Shown here: positions 41,487-50,729 of the stretch, in pieces
How the letters are laid out: every line of letters starts with the position of its first letter
Position numbering within the stretch: the first letter of the stretch is position 1
Assembly: GCA_014584315.1 (NCBI GenBank)
Contig: JACTNA010000018.1
Coordinates: forward strand, 1 to 64,000
Direction: 5' to 3'
Source of the DNA: Planctomycetota bacterium
GTDB lineage: Bacteria > Planctomycetota > Phycisphaerae > Phycisphaerales > UBA1924
DNA: 64,000 bases
Notes under the pieces: model-generated
Told to the model about the DNA's origin: nothing
Seen by the model: only the letters and a program-made list of their open reading frames with translations
Databases searched by the model: none
Position numbers and translations under genes: made by a program

Positions 41487-41516
41487 CGACCCGCCCGGCG
41501 TCCACCGGGCGGGTCG
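41487..41516. terminator. Strong hairpin between fliL and fliN
   Basis: CGACCCGCCCGG and CCGGGCGGGTCG form a perfect 12-bp stem with a 6-base loop. It lies in the 238-bp gap where fliM is usually found, about 120 bp after the fliL stop. There is no T-run on the minus strand, so it may be an RNA stability or attenuation element. No gene or other structure was recognised in the rest of 41401-41638. Confidence 0.6.
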
Positions 41517-41638
41517 CTCATCGGCCAGACCACCGTCCGGCACGCCACTTTTGCCGAACGCGCAGCAATTCAGGCGCGATGCACCCAGGTGTGTGCGCTG
41601 ACGTTCGTGGTCTGTACGGGAGTTCGCCGCAGGATCAT

Positions 41639-42163
41639 TCAATCCGCCGGGAAGCCCTTGCACTTGGGGATGAGCACGCGCTCGACGCGGGGAGTGCCGT
41701 CCTGCTGGGTGCCGAAGACCTCGTTGACGTAGGCGGTCAGTTGTCGGGTGAGCGTTTCCTGGCCCGGCTCGCGGAGCTGGTTGTGCTGGGCCTTGCGGAA
41801 GATCAACGAGACGCCGGCGGCGATCTCCGCCTTGCGGGTTTCCATGATCTTCTGGACGGCAGGGCGGTTCTTCTCACGGACCTTCAGATAGATCGCCGCG
41901 TCCCAGACCCAGGCCCGGTTGGTGGACATGTTCTGGAACTTCTCCTCGATGAGGAGCAGTTCGACGGCCGCCTCTCGCCCGGCCTCCTCGAGGCCTTCCA
42001 GTTCCGCCGCGCTGGAGCGGGCCGCGCCGCCGCCCGTGAGGGCCAGGAACCCGAAGACGGCCACGGCCTCGACCACCATGATCGCCGACACGATCAGGAT
42101 GAGTTTGAGCGGCGGCTTCTTCTTCTGCTCCGGGGCTTCTGCCGCGGCTTCCTGCTCGGCCAT
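41639..42163 (-). CDS. fliL: Flagellar basal body protein FliL
   Basis: A 174-aa single-span protein around the motor stator. Residues 1-17 form a charged cytoplasmic tail, then one span (LKLILIVSAIMVVEAVAVFG), then a periplasmic domain with FQNMSTNRAWVWDAAIYLKV. It follows motB by 17 bp on the same strand. Its end is followed by the hairpin at 41487. Confidence 0.88.
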   Translation of the reverse strand: MAEQEAAAEAPEQKKKPPLKLILIVSAIMVVEAVAVFGFLALTGGGAARSSAAELEGLEEAGREAAVELLLIEEKFQNMSTNRAWVWDAAIYLKVREKNRPAVQKIMETRKAEIAAGVSLIFRKAQHNQLREPGQETLTRQLTAYVNEVFGTQQDGTPRVERVLIPKCKGFPAD

Positions 42164-42180
42164 CGTGCGCGCTCCATCGC

Positions 42181-42930
42181 TTACCGCGCCCGGCCGGTCC
42201 CGGCCGGGTCGGGGTGCAGTTCGTCCACCGCGACCTCCGTGCGGTACACCTCAACTCGGCGGTTCTCCGGTGAGGCCTCCAGCGCGTGTCGGCTCAGCGC
42301 CATCGGTTCGGCCGTCCCAACCGCTACAGGCATCAGGATCAGTTCCTTCACCCCACATTCCTGGACCATGAAGTCTACGACGGCCTTCGCGCGCCGCCAG
42401 GAGAGTTCCATCGGATCGACGCCCGGCGCCCTGTCGTCGAGGCCCCAGGCGTGGCCCCGGACGGCGACCTTGTAGTTCTGGCCGCGGACCATCGGCGCGA
42501 TCTGCTCGCGGACGTACTCCTTGGCCTCGGGCGAGAGTTCCCATGATCCCGGGGCGAAGGAGAGCGGGCCGCCGACCACGAACTGCTGCCCTTCGTGGAT
42601 GCGCGCGACCTTCTCCTGCCGGCCCTCGATGTTGGGGTCCGTGGGCTGGGCGTTGGACTCGACCGGCTCGTTGGTGTCGGGGTGGGTCACCATCGGCTTG
42701 AGCGTGGTGATATCGAGCGAATCGCTGATCGTGAACGAGCGGCGCGCCCCGCTGGAGCCGAGCGCCTGCTTGATGGCGTCGATGACGCGCTGGTATTCCT
42801 CGGGTTTCTTGAGTTCACTGAACGCGGCGAGGAGGATAAAGAAGCAGAGCAGGAGCGACATCATGTCGCCGTAGGTGAGGACCCACTCCGGGATGGGCGG
42901 GTTCGACGGTCCCTTCCTGCGCCGGGCCAT
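42181..42930 (-). CDS. motB: Flagellar motor stator protein MotB
   Basis: A 249-aa stator protein with a single N-terminal span in PPIPEWVLTYGDMMSLLLCF. Asp22 (TYGDMMSLL) is the proton- or sodium-carrying residue. The C-terminal OmpA-like peptidoglycan-binding domain has YKVAVRGHAWGL, LSWRRAKAVVDFM and ENRRVEVYRTEV. It lies directly downstream of motA, with 13 bp between. Confidence 0.94.
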   Translation of the reverse strand: MARRRKGPSNPPIPEWVLTYGDMMSLLLCFFILLAAFSELKKPEEYQRVIDAIKQALGSSGARRSFTISDSLDITTLKPMVTHPDTNEPVESNAQPTDPNIEGRQEKVARIHEGQQFVVGGPLSFAPGSWELSPEAKEYVREQIAPMVRGQNYKVAVRGHAWGLDDRAPGVDPMELSWRRAKAVVDFMVQECGVKELILMPVAVGTAEPMALSRHALEASPENRRVEVYRTEVAVDELHPDPAGTGRAR

Positions 42931-42943
42931 GCGAGCCTCCCGT

Positions 42944-43729
42944 TCAGGCCGCCTTCTGCTTCGCGCTCTCGAGCGCGTCCCGGCGGCCCGGGGGCAGGTA
43001 CGTCAGGAGTTTGCTCTCGACGACGCGAGGATTGTCGCCGGACTGAATCGACATCACCCCCGCGACGATGATGGTCTTCACGAGCACCTCTTCGGCGTCG
43101 CGAGCCGCGAGCTTGTCGCCGAGCGGGCCGGTCACGATGTTCGCGATCATCGCGCCGTACAGCGTGGTGATCAGGGCGACGGCCATGCCGGGGCCGATCT
43201 TCGACGGATCGTCCATGTTCTTGAGCATGAAGATGAGGCCCATGAGGGTGCCGATCATGCCGAACGCCGGCGCGTAACGCCCGATCGTGTCGAGCATCTG
43301 CTTGCCCTGCGCGTGGCGCTCCATCAGGGCCTCGAGTTCGGTATCCATGATCGTACGAATGAGTTCGGGGTCGGTGCCGTCGACGGCCATCTTCACGCCG
43401 CGGACGATGAACGGGTCCTTCATCTCCTCGATGAGATTCTCGAGAGAGAGGATGCCCTCGCGGCGCGCCACTTCGGCGTACTTGACAAGGTCGGCGATGG
43501 TCTCGACGGGGTCGGCCGACTTCGAGAAAACGCTCTTGAGCACGACGGAGTGGAGCTTGAGGATGCGAGCCAGGGGGAACGAGATGATCGCCGCGCCCAG
43601 CGTGCCGCCGAAGACGACCATGATGGAGGGCATGTTGATGAGCGACGGGATATCGCCCCCGCCGAGCACGATCCCCGCGGCGATCGCCGCCCCCGCCAGC
43701 GCCAGGCCGATGACTGTCCCGAGGTCCAC
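42944..43729 (-). CDS. motA: Flagellar motor stator protein MotA
   Basis: A 261-aa stator protein with four spans. N-terminal VIGLALAGAAIAAGIVLGGG and LINMPSIMVVFGGTLGAAII are spans 1-2, and the C-terminal pair lies around FGMIGTLMGLIFMLKNMDDP and MAVALITTLYGAMIANIVTG. The start is GTG at 43729. It is followed by motB and preceded by flbD, as in the Bacillus and spirochaete type of locus. Confidence 0.95.
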   Translation of the reverse strand: MDLGTVIGLALAGAAIAAGIVLGGGDIPSLINMPSIMVVFGGTLGAAIISFPLARILKLHSVVLKSVFSKSADPVETIADLVKYAEVARREGILSLENLIEEMKDPFIVRGVKMAVDGTDPELIRTIMDTELEALMERHAQGKQMLDTIGRYAPAFGMIGTLMGLIFMLKNMDDPSKIGPGMAVALITTLYGAMIANIVTGPLGDKLAARDAEEVLVKTIIVAGVMSIQSGDNPRVVESKLLTYLPPGRRDALESAKQKAA

Positions 43730-43837
43730 GCGTGCGGTCTCCCCGCCGCGCGCACGCGCGGCCTGCCCATACTCTCATCGGGAACCCGAACCCCCGCCTT
43801 GAACGCGAATCGCGGCTGTCTCTCCCGGGGGCGCGGC

Positions 43838-44035
43838 TCAATCCGGCGGGACGAGCCTGCGGAGCAGCCGCCCGTACTCGACCACCCGGTCCACCACCTC
43901 GCGCAGGGTCTCCTTCACCATCACGTGCTCGCCGCTGATGAGCGTGATAAGGGTGTCCGGCGTCTCCTCGACGGTCCGGATCAACTCGGCGTTGAGCACG
44001 AATCGCTTCCCGTTCAGGCGCGTCAGCGAGATCAC
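43838..44035 (-). CDS. flbD: Flagellar protein FlbD
   Basis: A 65-aa protein that matches the FlbD/SwrD family, which raises motor torque in Bacillus. The signature is ISLTRLNGKRFVLNAELIRT, then VEETPDTLITLISGEHVMVK. The start is GTG at 44035. It sits between flgE and motA, as in several flagellar loci. It is too short to say more. Confidence 0.9.
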   Translation of the reverse strand: MISLTRLNGKRFVLNAELIRTVEETPDTLITLISGEHVMVKETLREVVDRVVEYGRLLRRLVPPD

Positions 44036-44120
44036 GGCGGCCCTCCCGGCAGGTAATCGGACGATCCCGTCGCCGGCTCAAGTCGCGGCTGGGAAGCGCG
44101 GGCCTGGTGGGCGGCCGTGC

Positions 44121-45875
44121 TTATCGGCCCATGACCAGGAGTTGCTGGACGAGTTCGTCCGCCGTGCGGATGACACGCGACGCCGCGGCGTACCCGGTCG
44201 AAGACATGATGAGTTTGATGAACTCCTGCCCAAGATCGACGTTCGAGAGTTCCAGCGCGCCGCCGACGATGGAGCCTGACCCGAAGGTGGTCGGCGTGGT
44301 GAGGACCGGCTCGCCGCTGTTGGCGCCCGGCCGGAAGAGGTTGGAGCCCACGTCGACGAGGCCCGCGGCGTTGCTGAACGAAGCGAGGACGACGCGCCCG
44401 AGCGGACGGATCAGCCCGTTGCTGAACGAGCCGTAGATCGTGCCCTCGCGGTCGACGCTGAAGTCGGTGAGCACGCCCGGGGCGCGACCATCGCGGAAGG
44501 TCGAGGCGATCTGGGACTGGTTCCCAGCGAGCGCAGTGACGGACTCCTCGCCCTGGGCGAAGTGGATGTCGAACGTGAGCGGCGTGACGGCGCCGGTGTT
44601 GTTGCGGTCGAGGCGCACCTGCACGGGCGCCGGGTTGACGATCGCGCCGAAGGAATCGAACGAGACAGTGCCCGAGGCAAGGCGGACGTCGCCGTCGGTG
44701 TCGTCGGGAGACTCGACGTAGTAACGCCAGGTCGTGCCGATGTCGGTCTTCGATTCGAGCACCATCGTGAGCGAGGCGTCGATCTCCGAGCCGAGCGAGT
44801 CGTAGACGATGAAACTGGTGCGCTGGCTCTCGCCCGTCGCCTCGGCCAGTTTCGACGGGGCGAAGGGGAGCGCGGCGAGCGTGCCGTCGGCGTTGAGCAG
44901 CCGCAGGCCCGAGGTCGGCACCTCGAGATCGTTGGCCGCGCCCGTGTTGCCCGAGACGACGATGACACCGGCGGCCGGATCGAGCATCGCGCCCGCGGGC
45001 AGACCGTCGGGGTTCACGAGTTCGGTGCGCAGCCCAAGCCCCGCGTTCAGGAAGTCGAGGAGATTCTGCACGGTCGTCGCGGGCGTGATCGCCAGGTCGC
45101 GGACGGGCAGCGCGGCCCCGCCCTTGCGCGCGCCGTTGAGTTGCAGCCGCTGGCCGTCGGCGAAGAGCGGCGAGCCGGAGCCGGGCTGCGCGGGGTGCTC
45201 GATCTCGGTCAGGAGGCTGCCGAAGTCAAGAAGGCTCCCCTGCGGCGGCGGCACGGTGGCGCCGGGAACGAGGGAGAACCCGCCGGAAACGGACGAGAGG
45301 AGTTCGATGATCGCGCCGCCGGTGGGGAGTTCGCCCGCGGCGTTGAGGTTGCCGCCGAAGCGGACGTTGCTCGATGCCTCGGCGATGCTGCGCGTGCCGA
45401 TGGGGATGTTGAGCCGCGTCAGCCCGCCCTGCTGAACATTGAAGCGGTCGTCGACGCCGTAGCCGAGCAGCACGTCGCCGTCGATGGTGACGAGGTCGTT
45501 GTTCTCGTCCTGCCGGAACGCCCCCGAGCGGGTGTAGAAGCGTTCGCCGCCGCGTTCGACGACGAAGAAGCCCTCGCCCTCGACGGCCATGTCGCGCGCG
45601 TCGCCGGTGGCGGAGATCGAGCCTTGCTTGAAGTCGCGGAGCGTGCCGGCGACCGAGACGCCGAGCCCGATCTGGGTGGGGTTCACGCCGCCGGAATCCT
45701 CGGAGGGCGGGGCGCCGGTGCGGATGTTCTGCTTGATCATGTCGCTGAAGAGGAGTCGCGTCGCCTTGTACCCGTTCGTGTTGACGTTGGCGATGTTGTT
45801 GCCGACGACCTCGATCTGGCGCGCGTTGGCGTTCAGACCCGACAGACCCGTGAACAAGGCGATGGTCGATGACAT
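44121..45875 (-). CDS. flgE: Flagellar hook protein FlgE
   Basis: A 584-aa hook subunit. The N-terminal rod-type motif IALFTGLSGLNANARQIEVV plus NNIANVNTNGYKATR is typical, and a flagellar hook core follows (QGSISATGDARDMAVEGEGF). The C-terminal motif ELSNVDLGQEFIKLIMSSTG and the end helix close the protein. The long middle part is normal for large FlgE proteins. It follows the TIGR02530-type gene by 18 bp. Confidence 0.93.
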   Translation of the reverse strand: MSSTIALFTGLSGLNANARQIEVVGNNIANVNTNGYKATRLLFSDMIKQNIRTGAPPSEDSGGVNPTQIGLGVSVAGTLRDFKQGSISATGDARDMAVEGEGFFVVERGGERFYTRSGAFRQDENNDLVTIDGDVLLGYGVDDRFNVQQGGLTRLNIPIGTRSIAEASSNVRFGGNLNAAGELPTGGAIIELLSSVSGGFSLVPGATVPPPQGSLLDFGSLLTEIEHPAQPGSGSPLFADGQRLQLNGARKGGAALPVRDLAITPATTVQNLLDFLNAGLGLRTELVNPDGLPAGAMLDPAAGVIVVSGNTGAANDLEVPTSGLRLLNADGTLAALPFAPSKLAEATGESQRTSFIVYDSLGSEIDASLTMVLESKTDIGTTWRYYVESPDDTDGDVRLASGTVSFDSFGAIVNPAPVQVRLDRNNTGAVTPLTFDIHFAQGEESVTALAGNQSQIASTFRDGRAPGVLTDFSVDREGTIYGSFSNGLIRPLGRVVLASFSNAAGLVDVGSNLFRPGANSGEPVLTTPTTFGSGSIVGGALELSNVDLGQEFIKLIMSSTGYAAASRVIRTADELVQQLLVMGR

Positions 45876-45893
45876 GGACGCTCTCCCAAGCGA

Positions 45894-46361
45894 TCAGGCG
45901 CTCTGCGGACTCTCTTCCAGCGCGCGGACCAGCGACGGCGCGATCCCCGGCCGCGGCGCGAACAACTCGACGCGCGGCGCGCCCGGCGCGCCGACACGCA
46001 CGACGGCGTCGATGCCCGTCAGCACGCCCTCCGACCCGAGGTCCACCGCGCCCGTGATCGTGCGGCCCAGGACGTCGAGTTCGAGGGCCAGGCCGTCGAT
46101 CAGCACGAGGGCGCGGCTCGCGCCCTCGGCGTGGGCGCGATCGGCGGCGTCCGCGAGCCGCTCCAGTTGCTCGGGCGAGAGTTGCACGCCCGCCCCTCGG
46201 GCGACCGTGACCTCCAGGCCGGTGCGCACCTCGCCCGCCTGCGCCCGGGCCAGCAGCGCGGCGAACTCCCCTCCGGCCCGCGTCGGCTCGCCGACCGCAC
46301 CCGACGGGAGCGACACCCCCGCGCCGAGCGCGCGCAGCATCTCCGCCCCGTTCGCGCTCAC
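45894..46361 (-). CDS. TIGR02530-type flagellar operon protein
   Basis: A 155-aa protein whose C-terminal half matches the small flagellar operon family found between flgD and flgE in Firmicutes (TIGR02530). The shared core is GVQLSPEQLERLADAADRAH, ASRALVLIDGLALELDVLGR and TITGAVDLGSEGVLTGIDAV. The start is GTG at 46361, overlapping the flgD stop by 4 bases. The molecular role is unknown; hook assembly is likely from position. Confidence 0.8.
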   Translation of the reverse strand: MSANGAEMLRALGAGVSLPSGAVGEPTRAGGEFAALLARAQAGEVRTGLEVTVARGAGVQLSPEQLERLADAADRAHAEGASRALVLIDGLALELDVLGRTITGAVDLGSEGVLTGIDAVVRVGAPGAPRVELFAPRPGIAPSLVRALEESPQSA

Positions 46362-46789
46362 GCGGACTCCTCCTCCGCGGCCTCGGCGAGCACCTCGTCG
46401 AGCCGTTTGACGGGCACGCGTTCGCCGGTGTCGAGCCTGAGCACGACGCCGCCGTCCGTCCGCGATGCGGACTGCACGATGCCCTTGACGCGCGCCCCGC
46501 TCTCGGACAACCCGCTCACGTGCCGCCCGATCAGCGACGCGCCGCTCACGAACTCGTTGTGCGTCACCAGTTGCCCCATGCGTTCGGACAGATCCATGTC
46601 CGACTGGATGGAGCGGATGGTGGAGAGTTGCTGGAGGAGCGCGGTCGTGTCGTTGGGCTGGAGCGGGTCCTGGTTGGCCAGTTCGGTGAAGATGACCTTG
46701 AAGAACTGGTCGGGCGAGAGCGCACCCAGCCCGGACGCCCCGGATGGGGACGGACCGGCCGCGCTCGCCCCCGCGATGCTGGTCGACAT
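46358..46789 (-). CDS. flgD: Flagellar hook capping protein FlgD
   Basis: A 143-aa short FlgD. The hook-cap motif DQFFKVIFTELANQDPLQPN is clear, followed by QLSTIRSIQSDMDL and an FNIII/TUDOR-type end (VVLRLDTGERVPVKRLDEVL). It is shorter than the enterobacterial protein, as in Firmicutes. It lies between fliK (42-bp gap) and the TIGR02530-type gene. Confidence 0.93.
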   Translation of the reverse strand: MSTSIAGASAAGPSPSGASGLGALSPDQFFKVIFTELANQDPLQPNDTTALLQQLSTIRSIQSDMDLSERMGQLVTHNEFVSGASLIGRHVSGLSESGARVKGIVQSASRTDGGVVLRLDTGERVPVKRLDEVLAEAAEEESA

Positions 46790-46831
46790 CGGCGAGGCTC
46801 CGCGTGATTCCGCCCGGCGACGCGCGATCCG

Positions 46832-48148
46832 TCACGCGACCAGGTCGATGGTGATGGGAACAGCGGCTCCGTCCGCCGTCACGACGATCTCGGCCGAGCC
46901 GTCCGTCCACGACGCCCCGCCCCAACCCGCGCCATCCGTGGCGGCTCGACCGGATGGCGGCGCGTCTCCCGCGTCCGCCTCCGCGCCCGCGTCCCGCGGG
47001 TCGCTGCGACCGTGCCCCTCCGGGCCGGTTCGGGTTGCGCCGTCTCCGCCGGCGCGATCTCTCTCGCCTCCGTCATCGCTCGAAGGCTCGGCCTTCCCAT
47101 CGGGCATGGACTGCGCCGCCGAATGCACAACCAGCCGATCGACGTGCAGTCCCCGCGCCTCCAGCGCGGCCCGGAGCGACGACAACCCGTTCTCAAGCAA
47201 CTCGCGTGCCGAGGACGTCGTCGGTTCCAACCGGGCGGTAACCGTGCCGTCGCGCACGCCCATCGAAACCCGCACCAGGCCGAGCGATTCCGGGTGCAGG
47301 CGCAGCACGACCTGCCCGTCGCCGCGCCGGAGCGCTGCCGCGAGGCCCCGCGCGACCTGTGCCCTGAAAGCCTCGGCCGTCGAATCGCGCGGCGTGTGCT
47401 GACCCTGCGCGGCTCGCGCGGTCGTCACGGTGCCGCGCACGAACGCGCGGTCGAGGGCCGTGCCGATCGCGGTGAGTGACCGGAGCGCGCCGGCGTCGCC
47501 TCCCTTGCCGTTGCCGGCGACCGCGGCGTTCTGGGCCGGCGATGCTCCGGTCGCTTGAGGCAGTACGCGGGTCGCCACGCCACTCGCCGATCCCGGGAGC
47601 GGGGGTTTTCCAGCCCCCGTTGAGGCTGAGTCCTGGTTGTTCGTTGCCTGGCGAGCGTGGTCGGCCTTCTCGGCCGCGCTCGAATGCTGCGCGGCATCTC
47701 GCCGGTCGGCGGGGCCTCGTTCGGATTGGTAAGCCGCGTTCGGCCTCCCATCCGACGCCGACGCAGCGCGATCGCCGCGTCCGGGGCTTGCATCGCGCTC
47801 GCCGGCCGGACGGGCCGAAGCGTCGCGGCCGATCGCTCGCTCGCTCGCCGATCGCAGTTCGTCCTGCGCAGCCTTGACGATCGGTTTCGTCCCGGCCGGC
47901 TCGGCGTGAGGACCTGAGCGCGCGTGAGCGGCGTGGCGGGCCGCCAGTTCCTTCGCCAGACCGCCCGGTTCGGGCAGCGCACGTCCCGCCGCCTGACGCG
48001 CAAAGCCCGCACTCGCGCCGACCACGGCCGGCAGTCCCTGCGCCAACGCGTCGAGCAGCGCGTCGAAGCCGACGTCCGGCGCGGGTCGATTCGGCGACGC
48101 CTCCGCGTCGTGCCGGGTCGTTCCCGCGGGTTGTTCGACGATCTTCAA
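46832..48148 (-). CDS. fliK: Flagellar hook-length control protein FliK
   Basis: A 438-aa protein. The N-terminal two thirds are Ala/Arg/Ser-rich and of low complexity, as expected for a molecular ruler. The C-terminal domain (about 300-400) has VVLRLHPESLGLVRVSMGVR and ELLENGLSSLRAALEARGLH, the Flg_hook fold. No ATG is available at the natural start. A TTG at 48148 in a TTGA overlap with the upstream stop is the likely start, giving LKIVEQPAG. Confidence 0.88.
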   Translation of the reverse strand: MKIVEQPAGTTRHDAEASPNRPAPDVGFDALLDALAQGLPAVVGASAGFARQAAGRALPEPGGLAKELAARHAAHARSGPHAEPAGTKPIVKAAQDELRSASERAIGRDASARPAGERDASPGRGDRAASASDGRPNAAYQSERGPADRRDAAQHSSAAEKADHARQATNNQDSASTGAGKPPLPGSASGVATRVLPQATGASPAQNAAVAGNGKGGDAGALRSLTAIGTALDRAFVRGTVTTARAAQGQHTPRDSTAEAFRAQVARGLAAALRRGDGQVVLRLHPESLGLVRVSMGVRDGTVTARLEPTTSSARELLENGLSSLRAALEARGLHVDRLVVHSAAQSMPDGKAEPSSDDGGERDRAGGDGATRTGPEGHGRSDPRDAGAEADAGDAPPSGRAATDGAGWGGASWTDGSAEIVVTADGAAVPITIDLVA

Positions 48149-48858
48149 GGCCCGACGCCTCCGGACGCGTGCGCGACGATGCCGTGCGTCCGGAGCCGTT
48201 CGAGCAAATCCGCTGCCAGCGCGGGGTCGTCCGCCACGAACTCCGCCATGACCTTCGACCGGGTGCGTGATGGCATGGCGTCGAGGTACGCGACCGCCTG
48301 GCTCTTGCCGTCCCCCCACCCGTCGATCGGAGCGGCCGCGCCCGCGCCGCCGCCGATCAGTTCCATCAGGGCGGTCTTGGCGTCGGCCGGCTTCAACCCC
48401 GCGAGCACCGAGAGGGCCTTGCGGAACTGCTCATCGCCGTTGAGGGCCACGATGCGGTCGCGCATGGACTCGAACGCCTCGCGTTCGGCTTCGAGTTCCG
48501 ACCACCGCTGGTCGAGCGTCCGCATCTCGCGGGCGACCATCGCCGCGACCGTGCGGGCCTCGTGGCGCATGCGCTCGAGCCGCTGCTGCTGGGCTTCGTC
48601 CTGCTGGAGACGGATGGCGATCGCGTCCGCGGACGACGCCGGCGTCGGCAGCGACGCCTCGGCGACTCCCTCCGCACGCTGCGTGCGCTCCGCTCTTCGC
48701 GCTTCACGGTCCTCGGGCGACTCGCGCAGCACCTGGCGAACGCGCTCAACAGCCCCGGCATCAACGCGCCCCGTGCCCCAGAGCCACCCCGCGACGCCCA
48801 GCAGCGCGAGCAGGTGCGCCACGGCCATGACCGAGAGCATGGTCCACAGAGTCTTCAT
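48145..48858 (-). CDS. MotE/YlxF-like flagellar protein (MgtE N-terminal-like)
   Basis: A 237-aa protein with one N-terminal span (MLSVMAVAHLLALLGVAGWL), a long charged coiled coil (about 40-160) and a C-terminal helical repeat domain similar to the MgtE N-domain (RSKVMAEFVADDPALAADLL). Proteins of this type lie between fliJ and fliK in Firmicutes (YlxF) and help MotB or export. It overlaps fliJ by 4 bases. Confidence 0.8.
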   Translation of the reverse strand: MKTLWTMLSVMAVAHLLALLGVAGWLWGTGRVDAGAVERVRQVLRESPEDREARRAERTQRAEGVAEASLPTPASSADAIAIRLQQDEAQQQRLERMRHEARTVAAMVAREMRTLDQRWSELEAEREAFESMRDRIVALNGDEQFRKALSVLAGLKPADAKTALMELIGGGAGAAAPIDGWGDGKSQAVAYLDAMPSRTRSKVMAEFVADDPALAADLLERLRTHGIVAHASGGVGP

Positions 48859-49325
48859 GGTTCAACCTCCGCCTGGACGTCTCGCGAATGGGCCACGCGA
48901 GTGCCGATCTCGTCCACGAGCAGGAACTCCGCCTTTGCTTCGTGCCGACGCCATTCCTCGTGCCGCCGCTCCTTGAGCAACTCCAAGGCCCGGCGGCGCT
49001 TTGTCGCCTCGACGAGAAGGGCGCGGGCGGCCTCGATCCGCTTCAGCACGCCGGCGAGTTCGACGGCCGCACGGGCGGCGCGGGCGGTCAACTCGCCCGC
49101 AGCCGCGGCCTGCATGCGCACGGGCCAGAGATCGACCCGCCCGCCCTCGGCGAGCGCATCACGCAGGACGCCGCGCTCGGCGCGCGACGCCCGCTGGCAC
49201 TCGCGGATGAACGTCTCCAGGCGCAGCCGCTCGCGTTCCAGAACGGCGACGGCGCGCTGGCGCTCGCGCTCCTCGCGCTCCCGCAGGCGAAGCACCGGCT
49301 CCAACTTGAACGCGAACCTCGCCAC
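48855..49325 (-). CDS. fliJ: Flagellar export chaperone FliJ
   Basis: A 156-aa nearly all-helical coiled-coil protein (RFAFKLEPVLRLREREERER) in the usual place after fliI. FliJ chaperones export substrates and links the FliI ATPase to FlhA. The family is poorly conserved, so the call rests on N-terminus, length and position. The start is GTG at 49325, 3 bp after the fliI stop. Confidence 0.88.
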   Translation of the reverse strand: MARFAFKLEPVLRLREREERERQRAVAVLERERLRLETFIRECQRASRAERGVLRDALAEGGRVDLWPVRMQAAAAGELTARAARAAVELAGVLKRIEAARALLVEATKRRRALELLKERRHEEWRRHEAKAEFLLVDEIGTRVAHSRDVQAEVEP

Positions 49326-49328
49326 GGA

Positions 49329-50729
49329 TCACCTCGCCGTCGCGACGCCGTTGGGAGCGGGCGCGCCGCCGCCCCCGCCCTGCATCGCCTTGCGCAGGTC
49401 CTCGCCGGCCCTCACCATCAACCCCACGAGACGCTCCCTCGCCGCCTCGAACGGCTCCGACTCCGACGACGACTGGCAGAGCACATCGTCGATCTCCTTG
49501 CGACGCGCGATGGCCACGTCCGCCTCCGCGTCGGAACCCGAGGCGTACGCACCGATCTGCACCAGTTCCTCGACCTCGCGGTAGCGGGCGATCAGCCGCA
49601 CCGCCTGGCGACGCGCGGCGACCAGCACGCCGTCGCACACTTCGTCGGCGACGCGGCTGACCGAGTCGAGCACGTCCACCGCCGGGTAGTGGCCGCGCTG
49701 CGCCAGTCGGCGCGACAGGATGATGTGCCCGTCCAGGATGCCGCGGGCCGCGTCGGAGACCGGCTCGGTCAGATCGTCCCCCTCGACCAGCACCGCGTAG
49801 AGGCCCGTGATCGATCCGCCGCGGGAACTCGGCGTCGGCTCCACGGCCCCCGCCCGCTCCAGCAACCTCGCCAGCGCGGCGAAGACGCTGGGCGTGTAGC
49901 CGCGCGTCGCCGGCGGCTCCCCGGCGGAAAGCCCCACCTGGCGACACGCGTGGGCGAACCGAGTCACCGAGTCCATCATCAGCATCACGTCGCGCCCGCG
50001 ATCGCGGAAGAACTCGGCGACGGCGCACGCGGCCTTCGCGGCACGGACGCGCATCACCGGCGATTCGTCGCCGGTGGCGACCACGACCACGGACCGCGCC
50101 AGCCCCTCCGGCCCGAGGGCGTTCTCGACAAAGTCGCGCACCTCGCGTCCCCGCTCGCCGATGAGCGCGATGACGCTCACGTCGGCGGATGTGAAGCGAG
50201 CGACCTGGCCGAGCAGCGTGCTCTTGCCCACGCCCGGCCCCGCGAAGACGCCCATCCGCTGCCCGCGCCCCAGCGTCGCCATCAGGTCCACAACGCGCAC
50301 GCCGGTGTAGATCGCCTCGCGGATCGGACGGCGCCGCATCGGCGCGACGGGGTCCGGGTCGAGCGGTTGCGGCGCGAGGTCGGCGATTGGCCCCTTTGCA
50401 TCGATGGCCCGGCCCAGGCCGTCCACGATGCGCCCCAGCATCCGCTCGCCGACGCCGATGGTCTGCGAGACCTGCTCGCCCACGACGCGGTCGCCCGCAC
50501 GGACGCCCGAGCACCCGCTGAGCAGCATGACAACCGACTGCTCGCGGGTGAAGCCGACGACCTCGCCGGGGAGCGATGCGCCGTCGGTGCGCACCGAGAC
50601 GAGCGAGCCGACGGGCATGGGGAGGTCATCGACGAGCAGCGTGAGGCCGCGCAGCGACGCGACGCGGCCGCAGACGCGGAACGCCGGCTCGCGTCGGACC
50701 ATCTCCAGTTGCGCCTCGAGGAGCGTCAC
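49329..50729 (-). CDS. fliI: Flagellum-specific ATPase FliI
   Basis: A 466-aa ATPase of the flagellar export machine, related to the F1 beta subunit. The Walker A site is GPGVGKST (164-171), with Walker B in DVMLMMDSVTRFAHA, the type III ATPase signature GYTPSVFAALARLLERAG and the catalytic region SRGGSITGLYAVLVEGDD. The start is GTG at 50729, overlapping the fliH stop by 4 bases. Confidence 0.96.
   Translation of the reverse strand: MTLLEAQLEMVRREPAFRVCGRVASLRGLTLLVDDLPMPVGSLVSVRTDGASLPGEVVGFTREQSVVMLLSGCSGVRAGDRVVGEQVSQTIGVGERMLGRIVDGLGRAIDAKGPIADLAPQPLDPDPVAPMRRRPIREAIYTGVRVVDLMATLGRGQRMGVFAGPGVGKSTLLGQVARFTSADVSVIALIGERGREVRDFVENALGPEGLARSVVVVATGDESPVMRVRAAKAACAVAEFFRDRGRDVMLMMDSVTRFAHACRQVGLSAGEPPATRGYTPSVFAALARLLERAGAVEPTPSSRGGSITGLYAVLVEGDDLTEPVSDAARGILDGHIILSRRLAQRGHYPAVDVLDSVSRVADEVCDGVLVAARRQAVRLIARYREVEELVQIGAYASGSDAEADVAIARRKEIDDVLCQSSSESEPFEAARERLVGLMVRAGEDLRKAMQGGGGGAPAPNGVATAR

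Noticed and set aside
41547..41558. GGCACG ... TTTTGCC resembling a sigma-54 site in the fliL-fliN gap
   Set aside because: The GG to GC distance is 14 and not 12, and it faces away from the minus-strand genes.
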